Notes under the pieces: generated by a model
The model's database searches: none
What the model was told of the DNA's origin: nothing
What the model saw: only the letters and a program-made list of their open reading frames with translations
Program-made: the position numbers and the translations under genes
Shown: one piece after another, positions 38,670-47,943 of the stretch
Layout: each line of letters starts with the position of its first letter
How positions within the stretch are numbered: position 1 is the stretch's first letter
Origin: Borrelia coriaceae
GTDB taxonomy: Bacteria > Spirochaetota > Spirochaetia > Borreliales > Borreliaceae
DNA length: 64,000 bases
NCBI RefSeq assembly: GCF_023035295.1
Contig: NZ_CP075076.1
Location: forward strand, 496,001-560,000
Reading direction: 5' to 3'

Positions 38670-39218
38670 TTAATTTTTACTTTGTGCAACTTTAACTTTT
38701 GCAGTTCTTAATACTCGATTATTGTAGCAGTATCCTTTTTGGTATACTTCTACGATTTCAGGGGTCTTAACCCCTTTTTTTTCTTCTATGCTTATTGCCT
38801 CATGTTGACTTGGATCAAAGTCTTCTCCCGGCTTGCCAAACTTTTTTAGATTATATTTTTTATCAAAACTTGAGAGTATTTCATTTTCAATTATGCTGAT
38901 TCCTGATAATAAGGTGTCAAAGTCTTTTGATTGTTTTGATGAATCTATTGCTCTTTCTAAATTGTCTAGAAAATTAATTATGTCTTTCATTATGTTTTCA
39001 TTTGCAAATTTAACAAAATTTTCTTTATCTTTTTCAAGTCTTTTTCTAAAGTTTTCAAATTCTGCTTGTTTTCTTAGATATAAATCTTTTAGATTTGAGA
39101 TTTCATTTTCTAGTTCAGCAACTTTTTTTTCCATGTTGGGACTGTCTTGATTTGGTAGTGTATCATGTCTTTGTTCTTTAATTTTTTCAGGTTCCTCACA
39201 TTTTTCCTTTTCTTCCAC
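38670..39218 (-). CDS. grpE: Nucleotide exchange factor GrpE
   Basis: GrpE dimerises through a long N-terminal helix and releases ADP from DnaK. Residues 30-85 are coiled coil ([20 protein letters not shown]), followed by the conserved [12 protein letters not shown] and a small C-terminal beta domain with FDPSQHEAI and [21 protein letters not shown]. Translation starts at GTG 39218 behind AGGAGG. It is first in the grpE-dnaK-dnaJ-rlmB transcript. Confidence 0.96.
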   Translation of the reverse strand: MEEKEKCEEPEKIKEQRHDTLPNQDSPNMEKKVAELENEISNLKDLYLRKQAEFENFRKRLEKDKENFVKFANENIMKDIINFLDNLERAIDSSKQSKDFDTLLSGISIIENEILSSFDKKYNLKKFGKPGEDFDPSQHEAISIEEKKGVKTPEIVEVYQKGYCYNNRVLRTAKVKVAQSKN

Positions 39219-39324
39219 GTTAGCCTCCTCTTATAAAGCATTTTATCTTTTAAAAAAATATTTTACAAATTTTTTCTTTAAGGTATTTTTTTTGAATTTG
39301 ATTCATTTTAATTATTTTTAAAAG

Positions 39325-39410
39325 ATTATATTTTGACTATTGATAAATAATAGTATAATATTGACACATATTTCAAACTTGATAAATTCTTATGTGTATT
39401 TTTTTGTCAA
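39325..39410 (-). promoter_or_regulatory. Candidate promoters of the grpE-dnaK-dnaJ operon
   Basis: On the minus strand a TTGACA (39410 to 39405) lies 18 bases before a poor TTTATC, and a perfect TATAAT lies at 39330-39325 with no good -35. The CIRCE heat-shock operator (TTAGCACTC and its inverse) is not present between the operon and the pseudogene. Which element drives the operon cannot be settled by eye. Confidence 0.3.
39333..39359 (+). promoter_or_regulatory. Candidate promoter of the glutathione peroxidase remnant
   Basis: TTGACT at 39333-39338 and a perfect TATAAT at 39354-39359 are separated by 15 bases, pointing toward the pseudogene that starts at 39485. The spacer is two bases short of optimum and the leader would be about 120 bases. 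Confidence 0.35.
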
Positions 39411-39484
39411 AATAAAAAAAATGCATGTTTTCTTCTTTAATTATTTTCTTTAGAGATTTGCCTAAGTGTGTTTAAGGGGTTTTG

Positions 39485-39980
39485 ATGTTTGTGTATGGTT
39501 TTAGAGTAAGTTTTGCATCAGGTCTTGAGATTTCTTTTTAGACTACCTTTTCAATGTATTGCTTATAGTTATGTGGCAAGTAACTGTAAGTTATACAGAG
39601 CAATATCGTGATTTAGAATTGCTTTACAGGATATATAAGCGTAGAGGAGAGGGTTTTAATATTAGGATTTCTTTGTAATCAGTTTGGCTTGCAGGAGGAG
39701 ACTGGGACAAATAATGATATATTAAAGTTTTGTCATACAGCTTATGATATTTCATTTCTTATTTTTGCTAGAGTTAATGTCAATGGTGAGTATGCTCACC
39801 CTCTATATAAGTATCTAAAAAGATATTCCCCAGAGAAGTTTAAGGGAGATATTGATTGGAAGTTTACTAAATTTTAATATTTAATAGACGGATCAGGTAG
39901 GGTGTTAAGTAGGTATTAGACCTAAGATGGTTCCAATGTACATTAAGTATGAGATTGAGAAATTGTTAAGTGTGGCTTAG
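39485..39980 (+). pseudogene. Glutathione peroxidase (GPx/BsaA type) pseudogene
   Basis: Pieces in three frames together make up a whole thiol peroxidase. From ATG 39485, behind AAGGGG, MFVYGFRVSFASGLEISF is read to TAG 39539; a second frame gives VLLIV; VASNCKL follows with the catalytic Cys codon at 39585; then TEQYRDLELLYRIYKRRGEG; then LGFLCNQFG and QEETGTNNDI; VNGEYAHPLYKYLK and DIDWKFTKF lead to TAA 39875; finally PKMVPMYIKYEIEKLL ends at TAG 39978. These are in order the family landmarks (N-V-A-S-x-C, G-F-x-C-N-Q-F-G, W-N-F-T-K-F). About 165 codons, the full family length, with at least five frame changes and several stops. It cannot make an active enzyme. Confidence 0.93.
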
Positions 39981-40023
39981 TGTTTTCTTGTAATTTTTTA
40001 TGTTATTGCTTATTATTTATTTT

Positions 40024-41565
40024 GTGAAAATATGTATAGTACAGATGAAATGTAAGCTTTTTAATTTTAAACATATTTTGGGCGAGTTTGAGAAAAATTG
40101 TGAGTATGCTCTTCGAAATAAAGTTGATATTTTAGTTTTTCCTTTTGTTTTTGTTGGGGGTGTTGAATACGAAAATTTGTTTCATAGACCAGAATATTTG
40201 CAAAAAATTCTTGATTGCCTTGATTTTATAAAAGATCAAGTTGATGATAGACTTTGTGTTGTATTTGGGCATTATGGTTTTTATGAGGGTAAATTATTAG
40301 ATTGCATATCTGTTGTAAGTGATCATCGATTTGTCTTGACAACTAGATCAATCAACGTGCCAGTTTTATTTGATTATAAGGGTCAAAGTATTGCTGTCTT
40401 AAATTTGAACGATGATCTTTTATTTCAGGGACTTGAGGAAAAATTTGATGAGTTTTGCAATAAAGTCGATTATCTTTTAGTGCCATCAAAGTCTTATTTT
40501 ACTGGTGATAAGAATAATTTAAGGCTTGAATTTTTTAAAGAAGTGACTTTAACGCATAATGTGCAAGTTGCTTATGCCAATTTATGTGGTGTTTGTGATT
40601 CAACTGTATTTGATGGTCTGAGCTTTTTTATTAATAAGTATGGACAGATAAAACAGGCCAAGGGATTTGAAGAGGATATTTTATGTAATGAAGGATTTCA
40701 TGATTTAGAATTTGACTCTGAATCTAGGATTTTTGATAGACTTATTGGGGCATTGGTGAGTGGTTTAAGAGAGTATGTTGATCTTTCTGGGTTTGATAAA
40801 GTTCATTTAGGTGTTTCTGGAGGAATTGATTCTGCGCTTGTTGCGTATATTGCATGTATTGCTTTAGGGGCTCATAGGGTTGTTGGTATTTCTATGCCTA
40901 GTAGGTTTTCATCAAAAGAATCTGTTTTTGATGCAAGGGAACTTGCTAAGCAATTGGGATTTAAGTTAATTGATATGCCCATTGAAACATTCTTTCAATT
41001 TGCTTTGAAATTTTTTGATGGGTATTTTAACACAAAGGGAGTTACTGAAGAGAATCTTCAAGCCAGACTTAGGGGACTTTGTTTAATGTCTTATAGTAAT
41101 GCAAATAAGTCTTTGCTTTTAAATACAGGCAATAAAAGTGAAATTGCTGTTGGTTATTGTACTCTTTATGGTGATTCTTGTGGTGGAATTGCTTTGATTG
41201 GCGATTTATTTAAACGAGATATTTATAATCTTGCAAAATATATTAACTTAAAAGAAGGTAGAGCAGTTATCCCTGTTAATATTCTTACAAAAGAGCCTTC
41301 TGCTGAGTTGAGACCTGATCAAAAAGACAGTGATTTTCTGCCTAGGTATGAAGTTCTGGATGAGATATTAAGTCAATATTTGTTTGAAAATGAACCTTTG
41401 GAGTTACTTTATGAATATTTTGGAAGAGAAGTGGTCATGAAGGTACTAAATCTCTATTCTAGTAGTGAGTATAAAAGAAGACAAGGAGCTATGGTAGTTA
41501 AAGTTTCTAGAAAAGCTTTTGGTAATGATATTTTACTTCCCTATTGCAAAAGTTGTGTTAACTGA
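40024..41565 (+). CDS. nadE: NAD+ synthase, two-domain form with degenerate glutaminase domain
   Basis: NadE makes NAD+ from deamido-NAD+, ATP and a nitrogen source. The C-terminal synthetase domain (about 245-513) is intact: GVSGGIDSALVAY P loop, ENLQARLRG, NTGNKSEIAVGY and GDLFKRDIYNLAKY. The N-terminal nitrilase-fold domain should hold a Glu-Lys-Cys triad, but VFPE reads VFPF (Phe41), the Lys position reads Ser109 (SINVP) and the Cys of ICED reads Asn129 (LNLNDD). It thus probably uses free ammonia. GTG 40024 fits the family's first strand; ATG 40000 would add eight hydrophobic residues. Neither has a Shine-Dalgarno. Confidence 0.9.
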   Translation: MKICIVQMKCKLFNFKHILGEFEKNCEYALRNKVDILVFPFVFVGGVEYENLFHRPEYLQKILDCLDFIKDQVDDRLCVVFGHYGFYEGKLLDCISVVSDHRFVLTTRSINVPVLFDYKGQSIAVLNLNDDLLFQGLEEKFDEFCNKVDYLLVPSKSYFTGDKNNLRLEFFKEVTLTHNVQVAYANLCGVCDSTVFDGLSFFINKYGQIKQAKGFEEDILCNEGFHDLEFDSESRIFDRLIGALVSGLREYVDLSGFDKVHLGVSGGIDSALVAYIACIALGAHRVVGISMPSRFSSKESVFDARELAKQLGFKLIDMPIETFFQFALKFFDGYFNTKGVTEENLQARLRGLCLMSYSNANKSLLLNTGNKSEIAVGYCTLYGDSCGGIALIGDLFKRDIYNLAKYINLKEGRAVIPVNILTKEPSAELRPDQKDSDFLPRYEVLDEILSQYLFENEPLELLYEYFGREVVMKVLNLYSSSEYKRRQGAMVVKVSRKAFGNDILLPYCKSCVN

Positions 41566-41567
41566 GG

Positions 41568-43153
41568 ATGAATAGTAATAATGTTGTTGGCATATTAGAT
41601 GAATTGAGTTTAAAATTAGAGGAAGTTTTTTTACTTATCAATAATACTCTTTCTTATGAGCTTTACAAAGAAATTCCTATATATTTTTATGATGATATTA
41701 CAAGTTGTTTTGAATTAACTTGAGAGATTGCTAGTAAGTTTCAAAGAGAGTTCGAAGGTTCTAAAGACTTAACTTTAGGCAAATTTCTAATTAAAAGTAT
41801 GAAATGTGATTTGATTTCTTATTTATATTTATCTTTGGAATTAATAGACAATTCTATGCATTGTAGTGATCTTAAAGATTCTAGTATTGTCTTTTTTAAG
41901 GCACTTGCTTGTAAGATCTCATCTATAATATCTTATGTAGAGATTGGGCTTGAAAATGTTGATCTCTCTTCTGTTTGTAAGCTTAAACAAGATTTAAATA
42001 AAGATAGACATAAGATATTGATTTTTTCATGTGATAGTGTTTATAGTAAAAAACTTACAGATCATTTGATTTTAAGAGATTATATTGTTGTATCTGCAGA
42101 TACTGTTAGCTTATTTAATATATTGTTCTGTAATAATTTTTATAATTTAATTATTCTTGATTTAAGTTCGGATAACGATCTACAGTTGATTTTAAATTTA
42201 CTTAAAAGTATTAAAAATAATAGTATTTATGAGCTTGTTCCTGTTATTGTTATTTCTAATATCAATAAGAGAGAGATTATTCAAACTTTTATTGAAGAGC
42301 AAGTTGATGATTATTTTTTAAGAAATTTAGATTTATTATTACTAGATATTAAAATAAGTGATTTTCTTGAAAAAAAAAGGTTGTAGGACAGGGACAAAAA
42401 TATTTAGATCTTGTACTTCGTTCTAAAGAGTATTTTGAAAGGGAGTTAATTGAAGCTGGGAATTACATTGAAAATTTATTGCCCAAGAAGATGGAGAACG
42501 AATTTTTTAAATCTAATTGGATTTTTATCCCATCAAAAAGGTTTGGGGGCGATTTTTTTAGTTATCATTTTGTTAATGATGATAATCTAATAATCTATTT
42601 AATAGATGTTGCAGGGCATGGAGTAACTTCTGCACTTTTATCTCTTAGTGTTTCAAATGTTATTAATTCTTATGTTATTTGTAATAATAATATAAGTCCT
42701 TCTGAAGTGTTAAGATATGTTAATAGTTATTTTTTTAAGTTTAAAAGAGATCTGTTTATTACATTGTGGTATGTTGTCTTAAATGTAAAGACAAGACGTT
42801 TAAAGTTTGCAACAGCAGGGGCACCACCTGCTGTTGTTTTAAGTTCTCAAGGGAATATTTATCTTAAAACAAGAGGATCGGTTCTTGGGATTGAAGAGAT
42901 ATATTCTTGTGAGGAGAATGAATGTTTATTGAGTAAGTTTTCACATCTTCTACTCTTTAGTGATGGTGTGTATGAAATTGAAAATAAGCAAAATATAATA
43001 ATGTCTATTGATGATTTTTATAATATTTTGAAAGAAAGTTCATGTGATTTAGATGATTTCGTTTTAGTGCGTCTTTATGAAAAGATGTTAAATTTGTCAA
43101 GATATAATGTGTTTAGAGATGATTTTTCTATTTTGGAATTTATTCTTAATTAA
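41568..43153 (+). pseudogene. Response-regulator/PP2C (SpoIIE-type) phosphatase gene, interrupted
   Basis: The reading frame begins at ATG 41568, two bases after nadE, and runs 51 codons to an in-frame TGA at 41721. The same frame then continues to 42386 and holds a receiver-like domain (KILIFSCDSVYSKKL, then NLIILDLSSDND with a plausible phospho-Asp). At an A9 tract (42370-42378) the frame shifts; one extra A would join it to a PP2C domain ending at 43153. That domain keeps its metal motifs: GGDFF, DVAGHG, ATAGAPP, FSDGVYE and RDDFSIL. SpoIIE/RsbU phosphatases act on anti-anti-sigma factors. A broken gene is most likely; slippage at A9 could restore the second junction only. Confidence 0.8.
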
Positions 43154-43269
43154 TATTAATGGTTAGGCTATACATGTTTTGTAACTTTTGAATTTAACAG
43201 TTAAATTTTTTGTAGGTTAAAAGATGGGCTTGAAATATTCTTTTTAGTTATTTGGGGAGTGAGAATTAT

Positions 43270-43698
43270 TTATTTTCTTTTTTCTTTAAATTTTTTTAGA
43301 TGTCTTTTTTCTTGTGTGATGTTTTGTGTGTTAATAGATTTTAATAATTTATTTAGTGTCCAAGCTGAAAATTTGATATAAAGTTTTTTAATGGGATTTC
43401 TTGTATTTTTAAGCAGCACTTTTAGAGATTCTATATTCATTATAGTTATTATTTCTTTTAAATTTCTTGACAAGTTGTTAAAGATTTTAGAACCTACTTT
43501 GTGTCCTTCCATGATGAAGTTTTGAAGTATTATTTGATCTTTTTTTTGTAATCTTCTCATGTATAATTTCAGTATTTTTTCTTGTGAATTCATGATTTCT
43601 GCATTTATTTTTTCTTGTTTTTTTGATTCCATAATAGGTTTTTTAGGAAGAGACTTATATGGATTTGTTCCTGGGATGTAATTTTTTGGAATCTTCAT
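43270..43698 (-). CDS. Hypothetical basic protein
   Basis: I recognise no family in these 142 residues. The protein is strongly basic and predicted mostly helical after a Pro-rich start (IPGTNPYKSLPKKP), with no signal peptide or membrane helix. AGGAG lies about 12 bases before the ATG at 43698. It stands alone between the broken phosphatase gene and a divergent membrane-protein gene. A nucleic-acid or membrane-surface binder would fit the charge, but nothing shows it. Confidence 0.6.
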   Translation of the reverse strand: MKIPKNYIPGTNPYKSLPKKPIMESKKQEKINAEIMNSQEKILKLYMRRLQKKDQIILQNFIMEGHKVGSKIFNNLSRNLKEIITIMNIESLKVLLKNTRNPIKKLYIKFSAWTLNKLLKSINTQNITQEKRHLKKFKEKRK

Positions 43699-43806
43699 TT
43701 ATTTTTTTCACTCCTATTTGTGTTCATTTTATTAATTTTATTAAGTTTTTTGCTTTTATACAACCGATGTTGATATTTTAATTCTTTATTATTAATATTG
43801 AAAGAT

Positions 43807-45627
43807 ATGAAAAAATATTTCAGTTTAAGTTTTTTTTACTTATTAATTGGTATTCTGTTTTTATTTTTGATTGTTTTTATTCAGTTTAGAGATTTAAGTG
43901 TAAATGTCCTTTTATTAAAGGATTTAAAATTATTAGTTAACAATAAGGTTGAAGATAGTCAATATGTTTTAGATAGTCTTATCCTTAGTATAAGAGGCAT
44001 TAAGATAAATTTATCTAAACTCAAACCTCTTATTATCCCTTCGAATGGACTACATCTTTATCCCATTTCTTATAAAGTTCAGGGCAATGAAGTGCATGTT
44101 TATTTTGAAAATAATATTTTCTTGTTATTTTCATTTGATTCAAATAATAATTTTAATGTTAGTTCGAATCTTTCTAAAAAACTGCTGATGAATTATGAAG
44201 TTGAGAGTGATTATAAAGTTTTGTTTGATGAAAATATTGTTATTAAGGGTGTGGGTGGTCGTTTTGAGGTCGTTTTAGGAAACCATAGTCAGATGAATGA
44301 GAGAGAAATTTTAGTTAGTCCCCAAGAAGTTTTCCAGATTGGAAGTTTGATTGAAGAACCTAAAATTTCAGATGAATTGATTTCTCATGAATCCTATAAA
44401 GATCTATCTGAGGATATTTCTTTAAATATAGATTCTCAGGTTGTGTATTCATTAATTAAGAAGATAGATAAAAAGACTTTTAACTCAGAATTGGCTAAAT
44501 TTAGAGATAAAGCCTATGATGCATGGAGTAGCAAGTCAAGCTTTAGTGTTGAGAAGGGTGGATGGCTTAGAGATAATGTATATTTTTTTTATGAAGATAT
44601 TTTTATTTATCTTTTAGCAGAGTCTTTGACAAGGCCTAATTATGAGGCCACTTTGTCAAAGCTTAAATCTTTAATAAAGCTTAATGAAGATCGTTTAACA
44701 TATTTAAGTGCAAGTTATTATGTTGATGCAGACAAACTCGATAAGTTTTTTAAGTATTTATCTGTAAATCAAACTTTTATTAGTTCGCTTGAGTCAGATA
44801 AACTTTTAAGATATTTAAAAGAAGATGCATACCTTTTGGAGAAAATTTTTTTATCTGAAAATGCTTCTATTTTAAATGGTGCATTAGAAATTTTAAGGAA
44901 ACCAGAGTTAATATTGACTTCTGGATTTAATTTAACCCAAGCTTATAATGTGCTTTCTAATTATATCATATTCTTGCAATTTGATAACGATAATTTTGTA
45001 CTTGGGAATCTGAAAGAAGAGTTAACTAAATTTGTATCTACTTTATTTTCTGTAACTAGTAATGGAGAAGCGTATGTTCTTAGTAATAAGAGTGACTTAT
45101 CTGGTGATTATGAATATACACTTAAGATTGCTGGCTTGCTTAAAAGACTTGCTTCTCGATTAGGTGATGATTTAATTTTGGAATTTGCTTTTAATGCTAT
45201 TTATTATTCTTTACTTAGGGCTGAGATCGCAAAGATTCCTTATGAAAACTATTATGCTGATATTGTTGATAATGATTATATTCCAAAATTTAGTTTGTTA
45301 CCAAAACTTGGAATTGGACATTGGATGTATGCTGCTTCCAAAATTGTAAGTTCTAATGTTTCTAATTCTTTTTATTCTATTGATTTTAATCTTAATTTCA
45401 ATTTTCCTGGGTATTTCTTTTTTAAAGGTGTTTCAAATCCTACCTTGGTGAAGTTTAGGAATATTGATTGGTTTACAGATCCTCAATTTTACATCTATTC
45501 TGATGGATGGAGATATTATTCTGATAGTAAGATGTTGGTTTTAAAAATCACACCTAAGAAACCTGATGATACAAATATTCTCTTAAGATTTGATGGTGTA
45601 AAGGTACTTAGGAATGTTGGTGAGTAA
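43807..45627 (+). CDS. Hypothetical protein with N-terminal membrane anchor
   Basis: No family is recognised in these 606 residues. One hydrophobic helix at residues 5-24 (FFYLLIGILFLFLIVFI) makes it an anchored or exported protein with a large periplasmic part. Residues 30-200 look beta-rich, and 230-520 are helical with evenly spaced segments that could be helical repeats. I chose ATG 43807 over the TTG at 43798. It overlaps coaX by 8 bases, so the two are co-transcribed, although a shared function does not follow. Confidence 0.7.
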   Translation: MKKYFSLSFFYLLIGILFLFLIVFIQFRDLSVNVLLLKDLKLLVNNKVEDSQYVLDSLILSIRGIKINLSKLKPLIIPSNGLHLYPISYKVQGNEVHVYFENNIFLLFSFDSNNNFNVSSNLSKKLLMNYEVESDYKVLFDENIVIKGVGGRFEVVLGNHSQMNEREILVSPQEVFQIGSLIEEPKISDELISHESYKDLSEDISLNIDSQVVYSLIKKIDKKTFNSELAKFRDKAYDAWSSKSSFSVEKGGWLRDNVYFFYEDIFIYLLAESLTRPNYEATLSKLKSLIKLNEDRLTYLSASYYVDADKLDKFFKYLSVNQTFISSLESDKLLRYLKEDAYLLEKIFLSENASILNGALEILRKPELILTSGFNLTQAYNVLSNYIIFLQFDNDNFVLGNLKEELTKFVSTLFSVTSNGEAYVLSNKSDLSGDYEYTLKIAGLLKRLASRLGDDLILEFAFNAIYYSLLRAEIAKIPYENYYADIVDNDYIPKFSLLPKLGIGHWMYAASKIVSSNVSNSFYSIDFNLNFNFPGYFFFKGVSNPTLVKFRNIDWFTDPQFYIYSDGWRYYSDSKMLVLKITPKKPDDTNILLRFDGVKVLRNVGE

Positions 45628-46405
45628 ACTTGTTAGTGAAGTTCAGTTAATTATTGATATCGGGAACACAAGTCTATCTTTTGCATTGTATAGGTTGGAT
45701 AAAATTCAGGTATTTTGCAAGCTTAGGACAAGACATGATTTGAGTTTTAAAGAACTTTATGAGTTTCTTAAAGCTAAATTTGACTACAAGGTTGAACAGG
45801 TGTTTATAAGTAGTGTTGTTCCCGTTATTGATGAAGTAATTGTGAATGTGATTGCTTTCTTTTACAAGGTCAAGCCTTTGTTTATTAGATTTGATTTAAG
45901 TTATAACTTAAGTTTTAATCTTTATAATAGTGATCGATTTGTATTAGGGTCAGATGTTTTTGCAAATCTTGTTGGCGCTATTGAGTATTATAATATTGAT
46001 AATGCTTTAGTAGCGGATCTTGGAACAGCTTGTACCATTTTTGCGATTGGCAGGAAAGAAGGTATACTTGGTGGCCTTATTAATGGGGGACCTTTCACAA
46101 TTTTGAATTCGTTGGTTCAGAATGCCTATCTTTTAAAGGATTTTGATCTTTTAGTACCAAAAAAATTGCTAGGTTTATCAACTATTGATAGTGTAAATAG
46201 TGGTGTGATTTATCAGTATAAGTATTTAATAGAAGGCGTGTATCGTGAACTTATAGGTAATTATGATAAGGAATTTAAATTGGTAATTACAGGTGGAAAT
46301 TCTTATTTGGTTTTACCTTTAATAAGTGTGGATTTTGTATCTAATATTCACTTGACTCTTGAAGGCATTAGGATTTTAGGAAATGCTTTTAAAGGAGATT
46401 ATTAG
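45620..46405 (+). CDS. coaX: Type III pantothenate kinase
   Basis: CoaX phosphorylates pantothenate, the first step toward coenzyme A; type III enzymes need a monovalent cation and ignore CoA feedback. The acetate-kinase-like ATP motif DIGNTS is at residues 13-18, with GSDVFANLVGAIEYY and DLGTACTIFAI as the second and third motifs, then GGLINGGPFTIL. I set GTG 45620, six bases after AGGA (45610-45613), giving the N terminus MSKLVSE, which lines up with what I recall of the Borrelia protein better than ATG 45614 does. Confidence 0.92.
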   Translation: MSKLVSEVQLIIDIGNTSLSFALYRLDKIQVFCKLRTRHDLSFKELYEFLKAKFDYKVEQVFISSVVPVIDEVIVNVIAFFYKVKPLFIRFDLSYNLSFNLYNSDRFVLGSDVFANLVGAIEYYNIDNALVADLGTACTIFAIGRKEGILGGLINGGPFTILNSLVQNAYLLKDFDLLVPKKLLGLSTIDSVNSGVIYQYKYLIEGVYRELIGNYDKEFKLVITGGNSYLVLPLISVDFVSNIHLTLEGIRILGNAFKGDY

Positions 46406-46536
46406 TATTTTGTATATTTTTTTATTGATAAAGGTTTTTATGACGTTATTTTATATACTGTGAGATAAGTTTAAGTTTTTTAAAAATATATTTGAACAGA
46501 TTTGAGAATTTTTTTGTGTATTTGAATGTTTAGTAT

Positions 46537-47343
46537 TTAAAGTGTGAAAATGTTTGTAAATAATTCTGCTTTATTAAATTTTTTGTTTATTCCAAACCGT
46601 GTTAAAGAAAAATCATATTTTACAGGATCATCTTTATTCTTTTTTGCAAAATGTTTTGTGACTTCTATTGCTCTTTTAAGACTTACATTGTTTTTGTTTT
46701 GGAGGTTAAATAGTTTGGATGAGATACCTTTCATATGAGTATCCATTGGAACTATTAAATTTGATGGGCTGAATTTATCCCAAATTCCTAAGTCAACCTC
46801 ATCTTTTCTGATCATCCATCTTAAGAATAGAAATAGTCTCTTGCATGCGCTTCCCTTTGAAGGTTTTGGAAGTAGTATGCCAAATGATTGTCCATTGATA
46901 TTTTCCATTTGTGTTATTAATTCGTCTAGACTCGATATGAAGTTTTTATTTCTTTTGTAAATTTTATAGAGTAAGTTCTCAATTGTTAAGTATTTTTCTT
47001 GTATTTTCTTAAAAGACATTAATAGTTTTACAATATCTTTTGTTTTGAAAAATCTATAGGTAAAGTCTTTGTATATTGTATCTAAGTCTTCCTTTTTAAG
47101 CATTTTAAGCATTTCTGAAGGCTTGCTTCCAAGTGGGGCTAAAACACGTTCAATTGCGGTTAATATTATCTCAACTCTTCCTAGTGCAAGTGAAGAGCTA
47201 ATAAGTCCTACAAGTTCAATGTCTTCTTTTTCTATGTATTTGTATAAAAATTCTAGTGGATCTGGATGAACAAATTTGCGTTTATTGTATTTATTGTATA
47301 TCGATTCTAATATATTTAATATAGTATCCTTATTGTTTTGCAT
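46537..47343 (-). CDS. TIGR02757/DUF2400 family protein
   Basis: This 268-residue protein matches the TIGR02757 family, whose members have lengths near 250 and no firm function. Diagnostic stretches are HPDPLEFLYKY at the N terminus, SSLALGRVEIILTAIERVL, the Arg/Lys-rich FLFLRWMIRKDEVDLGIW and NLIVPMDTHMKGISSKL. The WMxRKDxVDxGxW block recalls helix-hairpin-helix DNA-glycosylase-like proteins, a possibility only. ATG 47343 is preferred over TTG 47349. It overlaps the glucosaminidase gene by 14 bases. Confidence 0.82.
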   Translation of the reverse strand: MQNNKDTILNILESIYNKYNKRKFVHPDPLEFLYKYIEKEDIELVGLISSSLALGRVEIILTAIERVLAPLGSKPSEMLKMLKKEDLDTIYKDFTYRFFKTKDIVKLLMSFKKIQEKYLTIENLLYKIYKRNKNFISSLDELITQMENINGQSFGILLPKPSKGSACKRLFLFLRWMIRKDEVDLGIWDKFSPSNLIVPMDTHMKGISSKLFNLQNKNNVSLKRAIEVTKHFAKKNKDDPVKYDFSLTRFGINKKFNKAELFTNIFTL

Positions 47344-47941
47344 TGTCAAATTCTAATAATCCAAGTAATATTTTCTTTAGCTTTTTATCATAGAACTGAT
47401 CTTTTGCCCATTTGCCAGTTAGATCATATATTGTTGGAGCAGATCCTCTTTGCACGAGGTAAAATCTGGGATCGACCATATTGGAGTTTATTTTTTGTCT
47501 TGAAGCATAAGCTTTCAAATGTTGAATATGTGCTCTTATTCCTTCTTTAATGTTAGAGAAGGAATTTCCCTTTGTAAAATTGTCAGTAGCACCAATGCCT
47601 GAGAAATTATGTTGTTCTTTAGAGACAATACCATTAAATTTTAGAATACCCGTTTCAAGTAGCATTTGAGCATAGGCAATGTCGTAATTTATTCCTTCAA
47701 TTATTGCTTCATCTATATAGGTTTGTGCAATTGTTTTAACATATTCAGCTTCAAGGTAGGGATTCATTTTTAATGTATATTTTACAAGATCTTCTACTTG
47801 ACTTATTCCTTTACTTAGTAAAAAGGGAATATATTTTTCTGTTTGTATCTCAGTGTTTATTTCGATTATTTCTTCAATGCAGTAACTCTTTACTGTCAGT
47901 AATATTAAAAATATTGTTAACAGTATAAATTTTTTTTGCAT
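47330..47941 (-). CDS. Exported glucosaminidase-domain peptidoglycan hydrolase
   Basis: The 203 residues carry a signal peptide (residues 4-18; SYC at 19-21 could also be a lipoprotein site) and one glucosaminidase (GH73-like) domain. The signature is clear: YAQMLLETGILKFNG with the presumed catalytic Glu96, then QHNFSGIGATDN, SFSNIKEGIRAHIQHLKAYAS and DPRFYLVQRGSAPTIYDLTG with KWAKD. GH73 enzymes, such as the FlgJ partner domain, cut peptidoglycan glycan chains; in spirochaetes such an enzyme may help cell separation or flagellar insertion. It is sandwiched between a membrane protein and the TIGR02757 gene on one transcript. Confidence 0.85.
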   Translation of the reverse strand: MQKKFILLTIFLILLTVKSYCIEEIIEINTEIQTEKYIPFLLSKGISQVEDLVKYTLKMNPYLEAEYVKTIAQTYIDEAIIEGINYDIAYAQMLLETGILKFNGIVSKEQHNFSGIGATDNFTKGNSFSNIKEGIRAHIQHLKAYASRQKINSNMVDPRFYLVQRGSAPTIYDLTGKWAKDQFYDKKLKKILLGLLEFDNAKQ

Positions 47942-47943
47942 TT

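Noticed and set aside
39219..39484. CIRCE/HrcA operator upstream of grpE
   Set aside because: Neither TTAGCACTC nor GAGTGCTAA, nor a close variant, is present in this gap.
39689..39877. A 62-residue free-standing gene
   Set aside because: Its sequence is the C-terminal third of glutathione peroxidase and it is in the middle of a decayed gene; the ATG-like start is an internal Leu/Gln region of the family.
41721..41723. The TGA could be selenocysteine or tryptophan
   Set aside because: No SECIS-like hairpin was apparent downstream, nothing in the receiver-protein context calls for Sec, and the other genes use TGA as stop (for example nadE).
46537..46738. Plus-strand frame inside the TIGR02757 gene
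   Set aside because: It is antisense to a clear family member and has no ribosome-binding site.
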